Assembly (NCBI RefSeq): GCF_045866565.1
Contig: NZ_BAAFZV010000001.1
Span: forward strand, 682,001 to 746,000
From: Cognatilysobacter claricitrinus
GTDB lineage: Bacteria > Pseudomonadota > Gammaproteobacteria > Xanthomonadales > Xanthomonadaceae
Reading direction: 5' to 3'
Length of the DNA: 64,000 bases
The notes under the pieces are model-generated. The model saw only the letters and a list, made by a program, of their open reading frames with translations. It made no database searches and was not told the DNA's origin. This document shows positions 42,607 to 51,233 of this stretch, in pieces. The position numbers and the translations under genes are program-made. Position 1 is the stretch's first letter. The number at the start of each line of letters is the position of its first letter.

Positions 42607-43635
42607 ATGTCCCGCGACCTCAACGACACCCTGGTCTTCGTGAAGGTGGTCGAGCACGGCAGTTTCGTCTCGGCCGCGCGCGCGTTGCGCCTGCCCAAGA
42701 CCACCGTCAGCCGCAAGGTGCAGGACCTGGAGACGCGCCTCGGCGCGCAGCTGCTCCACCGCACCACGCGCAAGCTGGGACTGACCGAAGCCGGCAACGT
42801 CTACTTCGAACACTGCCAGCGCATCGCGCGCGAACTCGACGAAGCCGAAAGCGCGGTGAGCCAGTTGCAGGGCGGCCCGCGCGGCTGGCTGCGCATCACC
42901 GCGCCGTATTCGATCGGCATCGCCTGGATCGCGCCGTTGCTCGGCGAGTTCCATGCGCTGCATCCGGAAGTGCGCGTCGAGATGATCCTGACCAACGAGC
43001 CGCTGGACCTGATCGACAAGGAAATCGACGTCGCGCTGCGCGTCGGCGCGTTGCCCGATTCGAACCTCGTCGCGCGCAAGCTCGCCTCGTTCCGCTCGCA
43101 GGTGTATGCGAGCCCCGTTTACATCGAGCGCCATGGCGAGCCGCTGCATCCCGATGACCTGCAGCACCACCGCGCGCTCACGTTCACCAAGTTCCGTCGC
43201 AACGGCACGTACGTGTGGCCGTTGTCGGATGGCGAACGCAGCGTCGAATACCGCGTGGATCCCGTGCTGGTCGCGAACGATCCGGGGTTTCTCACCGGCG
43301 CGCTGCTGTGCGGCGAAGGCCTGATGCTGTCGAGCGACGTCACCATCAAGAGCTTCGTCGAGCAGGGGCTGGTGCGCCACGTGCTTGCCGGCTGGACCGG
43401 CCCCGAGCACGACTGCAATGCGGTGTTCCCGAAGGGTCGCGTGCAATCGCCGAAGGTGCGTGCGTTTGTCGACTTCCTCGTCGACCGCCTCACCTTCGAT
43501 GCGGACTACGTGCAGGCCGTATGCCCGAACAAGCGCGCGTGCCCGAACATGGTGGACGACGCCGTCGCCGTGGCGAATGCGCAGGCCGAAACCGAAAAGG
43601 CGATCGCGCGGCTGGACGTGCTGGAAGTCACCTGA
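42607..43635 (+). CDS. LysR-family transcriptional regulator (SmeRv/MexT-like position)
   Basis: This 342-residue regulator has an N-terminal winged helix-turn-helix, with FVKVVEHGSFVSAARALRLPKTTVSRKV and LEARLGAQLL-like LETRLGAQLLHRTTRK, then the LysR effector domain with GWLRITAPYSIGIAWIAPLL and VDVALRVGALPDSNLVARKL. The C-terminal tail has several Cys residues (AVCPNKRACPNM), which is unusual for the family and could be redox- or metal-sensitive. It is divergent from the six-gene efflux operon, the arrangement of SmeRv with smeU1VWU2X and of MexT with mexEF-oprN. It most likely controls that operon and itself; the inducer is unknown. Confidence 0.92.
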   Translation: MSRDLNDTLVFVKVVEHGSFVSAARALRLPKTTVSRKVQDLETRLGAQLLHRTTRKLGLTEAGNVYFEHCQRIARELDEAESAVSQLQGGPRGWLRITAPYSIGIAWIAPLLGEFHALHPEVRVEMILTNEPLDLIDKEIDVALRVGALPDSNLVARKLASFRSQVYASPVYIERHGEPLHPDDLQHHRALTFTKFRRNGTYVWPLSDGERSVEYRVDPVLVANDPGFLTGALLCGEGLMLSSDVTIKSFVEQGLVRHVLAGWTGPEHDCNAVFPKGRVQSPKVRAFVDFLVDRLTFDADYVQAVCPNKRACPNMVDDAVAVANAQAETEKAIARLDVLEVT

Positions 43636-43651
43636 TCGCCGCGGTGCATCG

Positions 43652-45481
43652 CTAGGCCGCGATGCGCTGCATGAACTCGACGCCCGATTCGGGCCGGGCG
43701 AGCAGGAAGCCCTGCACGCGGCGGATGCCCATGCGTTGCAGCGTCGACTTCTGGATCTCGGATTCCACGCCTTCGACCACGACATCGAGGCCGAGGCTGC
43801 CGGCGAGTGTCTGGATCGCCTGCAGGATCACGCGCACGGTTTCGTCGGACTCGACGTCGTCGACCATGGTCTTGTCGAGCTTGAGCGCATCCACCGGAAA
43901 CCGCTTGAGGTAGGACAGCGACGAATAGCCGGTGCCGAAATCATCGATGGCGAGGCAGACGCCGAGCGCCTTGAGCTGGCGCAGGTGGTCAAGCGCTTCC
44001 TCGGCTTTCGCCATCACCGTGGTCTCGGTGATCTCCAGGCACAGGCTGCCGGGGTCGAGCCCGCCGTCCGCAAGCGCGCGTTCGACCTCGCGACGCAGGC
44101 CGTCGCCGGCGAACTGCCGCGCCGACAGATTCACCCGCACCGTGCGGGTCGAGCCATCCGGGCGACGCGGCCACTGCGCCGCCGCGCGACATGCGTGCTG
44201 AAGCACGTGGTGGCCGATCGGCTCGATGAGGCCGGTGGATTCCGCGACCTCGATGAATTCGCCCGCCGCGATCAGGCGGCCATCGGGATGACGCCAGCGC
44301 GCGAGCGCTTCCGCACCGACGACCTCGCCCGTTTCCAGGTCGTATTCCGCCTGGTACGCGACTTCGATGCGGTCCTCGCGCAGTGCTTCGCGCAGTCCGC
44401 GCTCGATCGCGAGCCGTTGCATCAGGCTCTGGTGCTGGTCCGGGTCGTAGATCTCGACGCGGTTGCGACCGGCCTGCTTGGCCGCCTTGCTCGCCATGTC
44501 GGCGTCGCGCACCCATTCCTCGACGCTGAACGACGGCACCGCGCGCGCGAACGCGATACCGATGCTCGCGCTCGCTTCCCAGCTGCGGCCGTCCTGCACG
44601 ATGGGTTCGGCGATCGCCTGCAGCAATGCATCGGCCCGCGTGGTGACGTGCCATTCCGGCCCGGGCCGCGGCAGCAGTACGCCGAACACGTCGCTTTCGA
44701 GACGGCCGATCGTCGCGTCCTCCGGCGTGTTCGCGTTGAGTCGCACGGCAAGCGTGGCCAACGCGCGGTTGCCGCCGGCCTCGCCGAAGAATTCGTTGAC
44801 CGAATGGAAGCGGTCGACATCGATGAAGAGCAGCGCGGCGCCACGGCAGTCGCCGCTGTCGTGCATTCGGCGCAGGCGCTGGTGCAGCGTGCCGAGGAAC
44901 AGCGCGCGATTGGCGACGCCGCTGGTGTCGTCATACATCTGCAGGTATTCGAGCCGTGCTTCGGCCTCGCGCCGCCGCTCACGTTCGATCGCGACGCCGA
45001 GCACGTCGGCGAAGTGGCGCGCGGTGGCGCGTTCGTCCGCATGCCACGGCCGCGTCGTCGCCGATTCGAACACGATGCGGCCCCACGACGCGCCGCCGAC
45101 GACCACCGGCACGTCGAGCAGGGCGAGCGTGCCCAGCTGCGCGAGTTCGCCGGCCCAGCCCGGTACGTCGCCGCTCAACTGCTCGTAGGCGGCCATGCGT
45201 TCGGCGGCGGACGGCGTGGCTTCGCGTCGGCCCAGCCCGACATGCGTGGATGCCGGCGGCCAGACCGATTTGCACTCCAGCCGATCGCCGTCGGTGCGTT
45301 CCCACAGGCTTACGCGGGCCAAGCCGAGTGCATCGAGCGCGGCCGGCGCGAGCGTCGCGAACGCCCATTGCGTGCTGTCGCCCGACCGCAGGATTTCCGC
45401 CGCCGCGCGCACCAGCGCGACGGTATGGCGTCGCAACCGCGCCGCGCGAGTGCGGGGAACAGCGTCCGACGGCTGGCTCAT
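43652..45481 (-). CDS. GAF / degenerate GGDEF / EAL cyclic-di-GMP phosphodiesterase
   Basis: This 609-residue cytoplasmic protein has a GAF-like sensor domain (about 25-175), a GGDEF-fold domain and an EAL domain. The GGDEF signature is replaced by ESDVF (262-266), so cyclase activity is very unlikely. The EAL domain appears intact: E391-A-L in GAEALARW, Asn in VRVNLSARQF, Glu in LEITETTVM, the Asp pair in AIDDFGTGYSSL, Lys in ALKLDKTMV and Glu in VVEGVES. It should therefore degrade c-di-GMP, with the dead GGDEF domain possibly binding GTP as a regulator. It is a single gene, convergent with the LysR gene and 91 bases downstream of the response regulator. Confidence 0.9.
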   Translation of the reverse strand: MSQPSDAVPRTRAARLRRHTVALVRAAAEILRSGDSTQWAFATLAPAALDALGLARVSLWERTDGDRLECKSVWPPASTHVGLGRREATPSAAERMAAYEQLSGDVPGWAGELAQLGTLALLDVPVVVGGASWGRIVFESATTRPWHADERATARHFADVLGVAIERERRREAEARLEYLQMYDDTSGVANRALFLGTLHQRLRRMHDSGDCRGAALLFIDVDRFHSVNEFFGEAGGNRALATLAVRLNANTPEDATIGRLESDVFGVLLPRPGPEWHVTTRADALLQAIAEPIVQDGRSWEASASIGIAFARAVPSFSVEEWVRDADMASKAAKQAGRNRVEIYDPDQHQSLMQRLAIERGLREALREDRIEVAYQAEYDLETGEVVGAEALARWRHPDGRLIAAGEFIEVAESTGLIEPIGHHVLQHACRAAAQWPRRPDGSTRTVRVNLSARQFAGDGLRREVERALADGGLDPGSLCLEITETTVMAKAEEALDHLRQLKALGVCLAIDDFGTGYSSLSYLKRFPVDALKLDKTMVDDVESDETVRVILQAIQTLAGSLGLDVVVEGVESEIQKSTLQRMGIRRVQGFLLARPESGVEFMQRIAA

Positions 45482-45572
45482 GGCGACCTCCGGTGCACAA
45501 CGTCCGTGTTCATGGAAGCCTACGCCGCGCGGTCATCGGCGAAACGTCCGCCGGTCGCGCGAGCGGGTACCG

Positions 45573-46298
45573 CTACTGCGGGATGAAGCGCAGGCCGACG
45601 CGCGGCTCGGTGGCGATCCAGCGCGGCGCCATCGCGTCGTCGCCCAGCTTGTTGCGCAGGCGGCCGGCGAGGATGCGCAGGTAGTGCGTGTCGTTTTCGT
45701 AGGTCGGCCCCCACAGCTCGCGCAGCAGCTGTTTCTGGGTGACGACGCGACCGGCGTGCTGGATCAGCATCGCCAGCAGCGCGTATTCCTTGCGCGTGAG
45801 CTGCACGGGCACACCGCCGACGGCGACGAGCCGCCGCGAGATGTCGACGCGCAGCAGGCCGTCGTCGAACACCAGCGGTTGCGGTGACGCCAGGCGCGGC
45901 GCACGCAGCAGCGCGCGGATGCGCGCGAGCAGTTCCTGCACGCCGAACGGTTTGGTGACGTAGTCGTTGGCGCCCGCATCCAGTGCGCCGACCTTCGCGG
46001 CCTCGTCGTCGGTGACGCTGAGCACGAGCACCGGCACGTCCGACCACTGCCGCAGTTCCTCGATCAGGTCGCGGCCGTTCGAATCGGGCAGGTGCAGGTC
46101 AATCATCACCAGGTCCGCGCCCTCCAGGGCGAGGCTCTCGAGTCCCTGCCGGCCGCGATCGGCCAGCGCGACGTTGTAGCCGTGCGCACTCAGGCTGATA
46201 TCGAGGAACTTGCGCATCTGCGGCTCATCCTCGACCACGAGGATGCGCGCGGGCGCACTGGCGGCGACGGCCGACGCACTCACGTGCAGGGCTCGCAT
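45573..46298 (-). CDS. OmpR/KdpE-type response regulator
   Basis: This 241-residue response regulator has a receiver domain with the acidic pocket VVEDE, phospho-acceptor Asp67 in VMIDLHLP and Lys in YVTKPFG, then a winged-helix DNA-binding domain with LTRKEYALLAMLIQHAGRVVTQKQLLRELWGP and YLRILAGRLRNKLGDD. These segments are closest to KdpE. There is an N-terminal extension of about 15 residues. Its ATG lies 19 bases inside the end of the sensor kinase gene, so the two are coupled. No kdpFABC genes are in the window, so potassium control should not be assumed. Confidence 0.9.
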   Translation of the reverse strand: MRALHVSASAVAASAPARILVVEDEPQMRKFLDISLSAHGYNVALADRGRQGLESLALEGADLVMIDLHLPDSNGRDLIEELRQWSDVPVLVLSVTDDEAAKVGALDAGANDYVTKPFGVQELLARIRALLRAPRLASPQPLVFDDGLLRVDISRRLVAVGGVPVQLTRKEYALLAMLIQHAGRVVTQKQLLRELWGPTYENDTHYLRILAGRLRNKLGDDAMAPRWIATEPRVGLRFIPQ

Positions 46299-47812
46299 CC
46301 GACCGGCGCCACCGGAATCACCAGGCGCATGCGCGTGCCGGCGCCATCGCGGCCCGCGTGTGCGCTGACCTCGCCCCCGTGCGCGCGCACGATGCTCTGG
46401 CTGATCGCAAGGCCGAGGCCGGTGCCGGCGCGCGCCGGATCGCCGCGGTCGGCGGAATAGAACATGTCGAACACGCGTTCGCGCTCCGCACGCGGAATGC
46501 CCGGGCCGGCGTCGAGCACGTCGATCACCACCGAGTCGGCGTCGTCGACGGACGCGCGCACCGCCACCGCATCACCATCAGGTGAGAACTTCGACGCGTT
46601 GTGCAGCACGTTGAAGATCGCCTGCTCGATCAGCGCCGCGTGCACGCGGATCGGCGGCACGTCCGCGTCGATGCGCACGTCGAGCTTCACGTCCGGGTCG
46701 TAGCGACGCAGGCGCGCGGCGGCCGAGGCGATCAGCTCGTCCATGGTCGTGGCTTCGACGTCCATCGACAGCTGGCCGTCGCCGATGCGAGTGACGTCCA
46801 CCAGGTTCTGGATGTAGCGATCGAGGCGCCGGCCCTCGACTTCGATCGTCGACAGCAGTTCGCTGCGATCGTCCGCATCCAGCGACGCACCGAACGAACG
46901 CAGGCTTTCCGCCGCGCCCATGATGGTGGTCAGCGGCGTGCGCAGGTCGTGCGAGACCGATGCGAGCAGCGCCGTGCACAGGCGCTCGGATTCGTTGGCG
47001 ACGCGTTCCTGCTGCAGCTCGCCAGTCAGGCGCGCGCGCACTACCGAATGCGCGATGTCCGAACTCAGCGACAACGCCAGTTCTTCTTCCGCCGCGGTGT
47101 GATGCGGGCCGCGTTGGACGCCGACGGCGCCCAGGCGCGAATCCACGCCGTTGAGCGGGATCCACAACCAGTCGCCCTGCTGCACGTGGCCGTCGAGCGA
47201 CGCGGGCGGACGCGGCAGGTCGGCGGCGTCGCCCGAATAGAACGCGCGCTCGCCGAGCCAGAGCACGGCGCGACGGCGCAACGACGTCTCGAGGAACGCG
47301 AGCGCGGCGCGCACCACGCCGCCTTCGTCCGGCGCTTCCGACAGGCGCTCGCAAAGGTCACGACGCACCGAGCCGTGGGCCTGGCGCACCGTGAGCGATT
47401 TCACAAGGCGACGCTGCCCGGCGGCGATCCACGCGACCAGCCCGGCCGAGCCCACGAACGCCGCGAGCACGACGACGTCGTTGCTCGAGAACAGCGGCAT
47501 CGCCAACGGGTCGTGCGCCATCTTGACCCGGTACAGCACGAAGCTCAGCAGCGCGGCGACCAGCGCATGCAGCGCCGAACCCGACGTGCCGATCAACGCG
47601 ATTCCGACGAGGAACAAGGCGGTCACCGCGTCGCGCAGCAAACCGTCCGGCGATGCCATCGACGCGAGCGCGTACGCGGCGAGTGGCGCGGCGATCGTCG
47701 CAAGCCAGAGAAGAGGCAGCGGCGCACGTGCCAGACCGCCGGCGACGTCGCTCGCGTTCGACATGCGCATGTGCAGGACGCCGGGGAATCGAAGGAAAGC
47801 GAGATTTTTCAT
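46280..47812 (-). CDS. KdpD-like sensor histidine kinase lacking the KdpD N-terminal domain
   Basis: This 510-residue kinase has four membrane helices in its first 130 residues (DUF4118-like, as in the middle of KdpD), a GAF-like domain, then HisKA with VSHDLRTPLTTIMGAAESL (His288) and HATPase_c with FNVLHNASKFSPDG, DAGPGIPRAERERVFDMFY and GTGLGLAISQSIVRAHGG. The roughly 370-residue N-terminal KdpD/USP region of E. coli KdpD is missing. The ATG at 47812 is preceded by GAGGTG; a start at 47857 is possible but lacks support. It pairs with the overlapping KdpE-like regulator. The signal sensed is unknown. Confidence 0.88.
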   Translation of the reverse strand: MKNLAFLRFPGVLHMRMSNASDVAGGLARAPLPLLWLATIAAPLAAYALASMASPDGLLRDAVTALFLVGIALIGTSGSALHALVAALLSFVLYRVKMAHDPLAMPLFSSNDVVVLAAFVGSAGLVAWIAAGQRRLVKSLTVRQAHGSVRRDLCERLSEAPDEGGVVRAALAFLETSLRRRAVLWLGERAFYSGDAADLPRPPASLDGHVQQGDWLWIPLNGVDSRLGAVGVQRGPHHTAAEEELALSLSSDIAHSVVRARLTGELQQERVANESERLCTALLASVSHDLRTPLTTIMGAAESLRSFGASLDADDRSELLSTIEVEGRRLDRYIQNLVDVTRIGDGQLSMDVEATTMDELIASAAARLRRYDPDVKLDVRIDADVPPIRVHAALIEQAIFNVLHNASKFSPDGDAVAVRASVDDADSVVIDVLDAGPGIPRAERERVFDMFYSADRGDPARAGTGLGLAISQSIVRAHGGEVSAHAGRDGAGTRMRLVIPVAPVGCEPCT

Positions 47813-47832
47813 GGCACCTCGCGTCCTCGCAA

Positions 47833-47854
47833 TACGTGAAGAAAATGTTACGTG
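47833..47854. repeat. TACGTG direct repeat in the AT-rich divergent promoter region
   Basis: TACGTG occurs at 47833-47838 and 47849-47854, 16 bases apart start to start, just upstream of the sensor kinase gene. The stretch 47830-47895 is much more AT-rich than its surroundings, as expected for a divergent promoter. Tandem half-sites at about 1.5 helical turns could bind a response regulator dimer. Confidence 0.35.
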
Positions 47855-48010
47855 CAATTTACGGAAAACGCGTGTTCTGGCCTTTAGCCGTTACGGAAGG
47901 GCTCCGCATACTGGGCCGCCCCGTCTTTCCAGTCCGCGCGCACGGCATGCCGATCGCCGCCGGTGGATCCGAATCTTCCCAAGCGACTGTGCAGACGGGG
48001 TCACGGCTGC

Positions 48011-48027
48011 TTGGTCCCCATGACCAA
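48011..48027. promoter_or_regulatory. Dyad TTGGTC-N5-GACCAA before the KaiC-like gene
   Basis: TTGGTC (48011-48016) and GACCAA (48022-48027) form an exact dyad ending 11 bases before the ATG at 48039. Its position near the ribosome entry suggests a repressor operator or an mRNA hairpin. No dedicated regulator is adjacent. Confidence 0.4.
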
Positions 48028-48038
48028 AGGCCGAACGC

Positions 48039-49529
48039 ATGACGACAACCGCCCCGCTGCAACCCACCATCAGTTCCGGCGTGCCGGGTCTGGATACCGT
48101 CCTCGCCGGTGGCTTCACGCGCAATCGCCTGTACCTGGTCGAGGGCGTCCCCGGCGCCGGCAAGACCACGCTCGCCATGCAGTTCCTGCGCGAAGGCGTG
48201 GCGCGGGGCGAGAAGGTGCTTTACGTCACCTTGTCGGAAACGATCGACGAACTGCGGGAGATGGCCGATTCGCACGGGTGGTCGCTCGACGGCATCGAGA
48301 TCTTCGAGCTTCTCGAGAACAACGAACATCTTGACGGTGACGCGCCGTACACGATGTTCCACCCGTCGGAAATCGAACTCGCCGAAACCACGCAGCGCGT
48401 GCTCGACAAGGTGCGCGCGACGCAGCCGCAGCGGCTGGTGTTCGACTCGCTGGCCGAGCTGCGGCTGCTGTCCGGCTCCGCGCTGCGCTACCGCCGCCAC
48501 GTGCTCTCGCTCAAGCAGGCGCTGGCCGGGCAGTCGTGCACGACGCTGCTGCTCGACCACGCCGGTACCGACCAGCAGGGCCTGCACGTGCACACCATCG
48601 TGCACGGCGTGATCCACCTGTCGTCGAGTCCCTCGAATTTCGGTGGCGACCGCCACCGCGTGCGCGTCAGCAAGTACCGCGGGCGCCGCATCGTCGGCGG
48701 CTATCACGACTACCGCATCGACACCGGCGGCCTGCGCGTGTTCCCGCGCCTGATCGCATCGCAGTTCCGCCGCCCGCGCGGACAGGAAACGGTTCCGACC
48801 GGCTCGCCACCGCTGGACGCGCTGCTCGGCGGCGGCATCGACCGCGGCACCAGCACCCTGCTGGTGGGCGCGGCCGGCACCGGCAAGTCGTCGCTGTCGA
48901 CGCTGATCGCGGAAACCGCCGCCAAGCGTGGCGAGCACGCGTCGCTGTTCGCGTTCGACGAAAGCCTGCAGTCGGTACTGACGCGCTCGGCCGGCATGGG
49001 CATGCCGCTGGAGTCGTATATCGACGACGGCATGGTGCACGTGCAGGCAGTCGATCCGGCCGAGTTCTCGCCGGGCGAATTCACCCAGCTCGTGCGCGAG
49101 GCGGTGGAGGTGCGCGGCTCGCGCGTCATCGTCATCGACAGCCTCAACGGCTATCTCAATGCGATGCCGGAAGAAGAGCACATGATGCTGCAGCTGCACG
49201 AGCTGCTGGCCTACCTCGCATCGATGGACGTGCTGACCGTGCTGGTCAGCGCGCAGCTCGGCCTGATCGGCACGATGACCAGCAGCGTCGACGTGAGCTA
49301 CCTCGCCGACTCCGTGGTGCTGCTGCGCTACTTCGAAGCGGCCGGCGAAGTGAAGCAGGCGATCTCGGTGCTCAAGAAGCGCACCGGCAGCCATGAACGC
49401 ACGATCCGCCCGATGCGGCTGACCACGAGCGGCTTCGTCATCGGCGAACCGCTGCGCGATTTCCGGGGCGTGCTCACCGGCGTGCCGCAGGAACGCACGC
49501 CGCCGGCCGGGGCCGGAGCGGCCAGCTGA
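48039..49529 (+). CDS. KaiC-like double RecA-fold ATPase
   Basis: This 496-residue protein has two KaiC domains in tandem. Walker A motifs are GVPGAGKT (36-43) and GAAGTGKS (277-284); Walker B-like segments are RLVFDSL (132-138) and VIVIDSL (363-369). The catalytic-glutamate positions read SE (66-67) and DE (307-308). At the site equivalent to the cyanobacterial Ser431-Thr432 phosphorylation pair the sequence is Ser420-Tyr421 in VDVSYLADSVVLLRY. There are no kaiA or kaiB genes here. It lies two bases before a hybrid histidine kinase gene, a pairing seen for KaiC-like proteins in other non-cyanobacteria. It probably acts as a nucleotide- or phosphorylation-based switch for the downstream kinase; no clock role should be assumed. 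Confidence 0.88.
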   Translation: MTTTAPLQPTISSGVPGLDTVLAGGFTRNRLYLVEGVPGAGKTTLAMQFLREGVARGEKVLYVTLSETIDELREMADSHGWSLDGIEIFELLENNEHLDGDAPYTMFHPSEIELAETTQRVLDKVRATQPQRLVFDSLAELRLLSGSALRYRRHVLSLKQALAGQSCTTLLLDHAGTDQQGLHVHTIVHGVIHLSSSPSNFGGDRHRVRVSKYRGRRIVGGYHDYRIDTGGLRVFPRLIASQFRRPRGQETVPTGSPPLDALLGGGIDRGTSTLLVGAAGTGKSSLSTLIAETAAKRGEHASLFAFDESLQSVLTRSAGMGMPLESYIDDGMVHVQAVDPAEFSPGEFTQLVREAVEVRGSRVIVIDSLNGYLNAMPEEEHMMLQLHELLAYLASMDVLTVLVSAQLGLIGTMTSSVDVSYLADSVVLLRYFEAAGEVKQAISVLKKRTGSHERTIRPMRLTTSGFVIGEPLRDFRGVLTGVPQERTPPAGAGAAS

Positions 49530-49531
49530 GC

Positions 49532-51133
49532 ATGGAGCGTGGATCGATTCCCGGGCTGCACATCAGCCTGTTGCTGCCGACGCCCCGCGATACCGCGCTG
49601 ACCGCGCGCATCCTCAATCGCACCGGCATCGCGACGCGGCGCTGCAGCGGTGTCGAGGATCTCGACCCGTCGTCGCTGCTGCGCTCGGGCGCGATCATGA
49701 TCGGCGAGGAATGGCTGGCGATGGGCGCGATGAACGCCCTGCGCCAGGCGATCGCGACGCAGCCGTCGTGGTCGGACCTGCCGGTGCTGGTCGTCGCGCG
49801 CGCGACCATCGATTCCGACCAGATCGGCATGCTGCTGGAACAGCTCGGCAACGCGACGCTGCTCGATCGTCCGCTGCGCATCGCCGCGCTCACCAGCGCC
49901 GCGCGCGCGGCCCTGCGTGCACGCGAACGCCAGTACCAGATCCGTTCGCAGCTCGATGCGCTCGAGCGCGCCAGCAGCGAGGCCGCCACCGCCGCCGAGC
50001 GCAAGGACGAGTTCCTCGCGATGCTCGGCCACGAACTGCGCAATCCGCTAGCACCGATCCGCAACGCCGTGCACATGCTGCGCGAGCTGGGCCTCGGCGG
50101 CCCCACCGAACGCCAGCTGCTCGACACCATGCAGCGCCAGACCGACCACATGGTCCGGCTGGTCGAAGACCTCATCGACGTCGCCCGCCTCACGCGCGGC
50201 ACCATGGAGCTGCGTCGCGAGCGCGCGCCGCTGGACGAACTGATCGACGCCGCGATGGCGCTGAGCCGCCCGCTGTTCGAGAGCGCGGGCCACGACGTGC
50301 GCGTCAACACCGAAGCGCACGACCTGATCGTCGATGCCGACCCCGTACGCATGGCGCAGGTGTTCAGCAACCTGCTCAACAACGCGGCCAAGTATTCCGG
50401 CCCGCGCGGGCGCATCGACATCGGCATCGCGCGCGACGACGACGAAGCGCTGGTCGCGATCGGCGACCACGGCATCGGCATCGAACCCGACGTGCTGCCC
50501 TACGTGTTCGACCCGTTCGTGCAGGGCAAGCGCAACCCGAGCGAAGCGAACGACGGGCTCGGCGTCGGCCTCGCGCTGGTCAAGCGCCTGGTGGAACTGC
50601 ACGGCGGCCGCGTGGCCGCCAGCAGCGACGGCGCCGGCCGCGGTTCCACCTTCGAGATCCGCCTGCCGCTCGCCCCTGCGGCGGACGACGCCACACCCGA
50701 GGCCACGCCCATGTCCCTGCCCGAGCGCGAACCCTTTTCACGCGGCCTGCGCGTGCTCGTCGTCGACGACAATCGCGATTCGGCCGACACGCTCGGCCTG
50801 CTGCTGCAGACGCTCGACATCCAGAACCGCGTCGTGTTCAGCGGGCCGGAAGCGCTCGAAGCCTTCGACGTCTACCGGCCCACCGCGGTGTTCCTCGACA
50901 TCGGCATGCCCGGCATGGACGGCTACGAAGTCGCACGCCGCATCCGCGCGCATCCGGCCGGCGGCCAGGTCGGGCTGGTCGCGCTCACCGGCTGGAGCCA
51001 GGAGCAGGACAAGGCGCGCACGCGCGAGGCCGGCTTCGATTTCCACATGGCCAAGCCGGCGGATTTCGCCGAGCTGCAGCGCATCCTTCAGCTGATGTCG
51101 ACGGCAGCCGACGTCGGCTTCGCCTGGCAATGA
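49532..51133 (+). CDS. Hybrid histidine kinase with C-terminal receiver
   Basis: This 533-residue cytoplasmic protein has an N-terminal receiver-like domain (about 8-125) without a clear phospho-Asp site, a coiled-coil linker, HisKA with LAMLGHELRNPLAPIRNAVH (His167), HATPase_c with NLLNNAAKYSGP, IGDHGIGIEPDVLPYVFDPF and GLGVGLALVKRLVELHGG, and a C-terminal receiver with phospho-Asp456 in AVFLDIGMPGMDG and Lys in MAKPAD. No membrane helices are present. It starts two bases after the KaiC-like gene, so the two proteins are almost certainly coexpressed and probably interact. The receiver has no output domain, suggesting a phosphorelay or feedback role. Confidence 0.9.
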   Translation: MERGSIPGLHISLLLPTPRDTALTARILNRTGIATRRCSGVEDLDPSSLLRSGAIMIGEEWLAMGAMNALRQAIATQPSWSDLPVLVVARATIDSDQIGMLLEQLGNATLLDRPLRIAALTSAARAALRARERQYQIRSQLDALERASSEAATAAERKDEFLAMLGHELRNPLAPIRNAVHMLRELGLGGPTERQLLDTMQRQTDHMVRLVEDLIDVARLTRGTMELRRERAPLDELIDAAMALSRPLFESAGHDVRVNTEAHDLIVDADPVRMAQVFSNLLNNAAKYSGPRGRIDIGIARDDDEALVAIGDHGIGIEPDVLPYVFDPFVQGKRNPSEANDGLGVGLALVKRLVELHGGRVAASSDGAGRGSTFEIRLPLAPAADDATPEATPMSLPEREPFSRGLRVLVVDDNRDSADTLGLLLQTLDIQNRVVFSGPEALEAFDVYRPTAVFLDIGMPGMDGYEVARRIRAHPAGGQVGLVALTGWSQEQDKARTREAGFDFHMAKPADFAELQRILQLMSTAADVGFAWQ

Positions 51134-51233
51134 CGCCGGTGAATGCAGGGCATCGCCCTCACGGATGCGCGACGCGGCGCTTCGTATATCGAAGCGTCCG
51201 TTCGATGAGAACGGCGGAACCGAGCAGGGCGGC

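Noticed and set aside
45573..47812. Potassium-responsive KdpDE system
   Set aside because: The kinase lacks the KdpD N-terminal domain and no kdpFABC genes are in the window, so the name would mislead.
48039..49529. Circadian clock KaiC
   Set aside because: No kaiA or kaiB is present and the phosphosite pair is not Ser-Thr; KaiC-like switch is the safer label.
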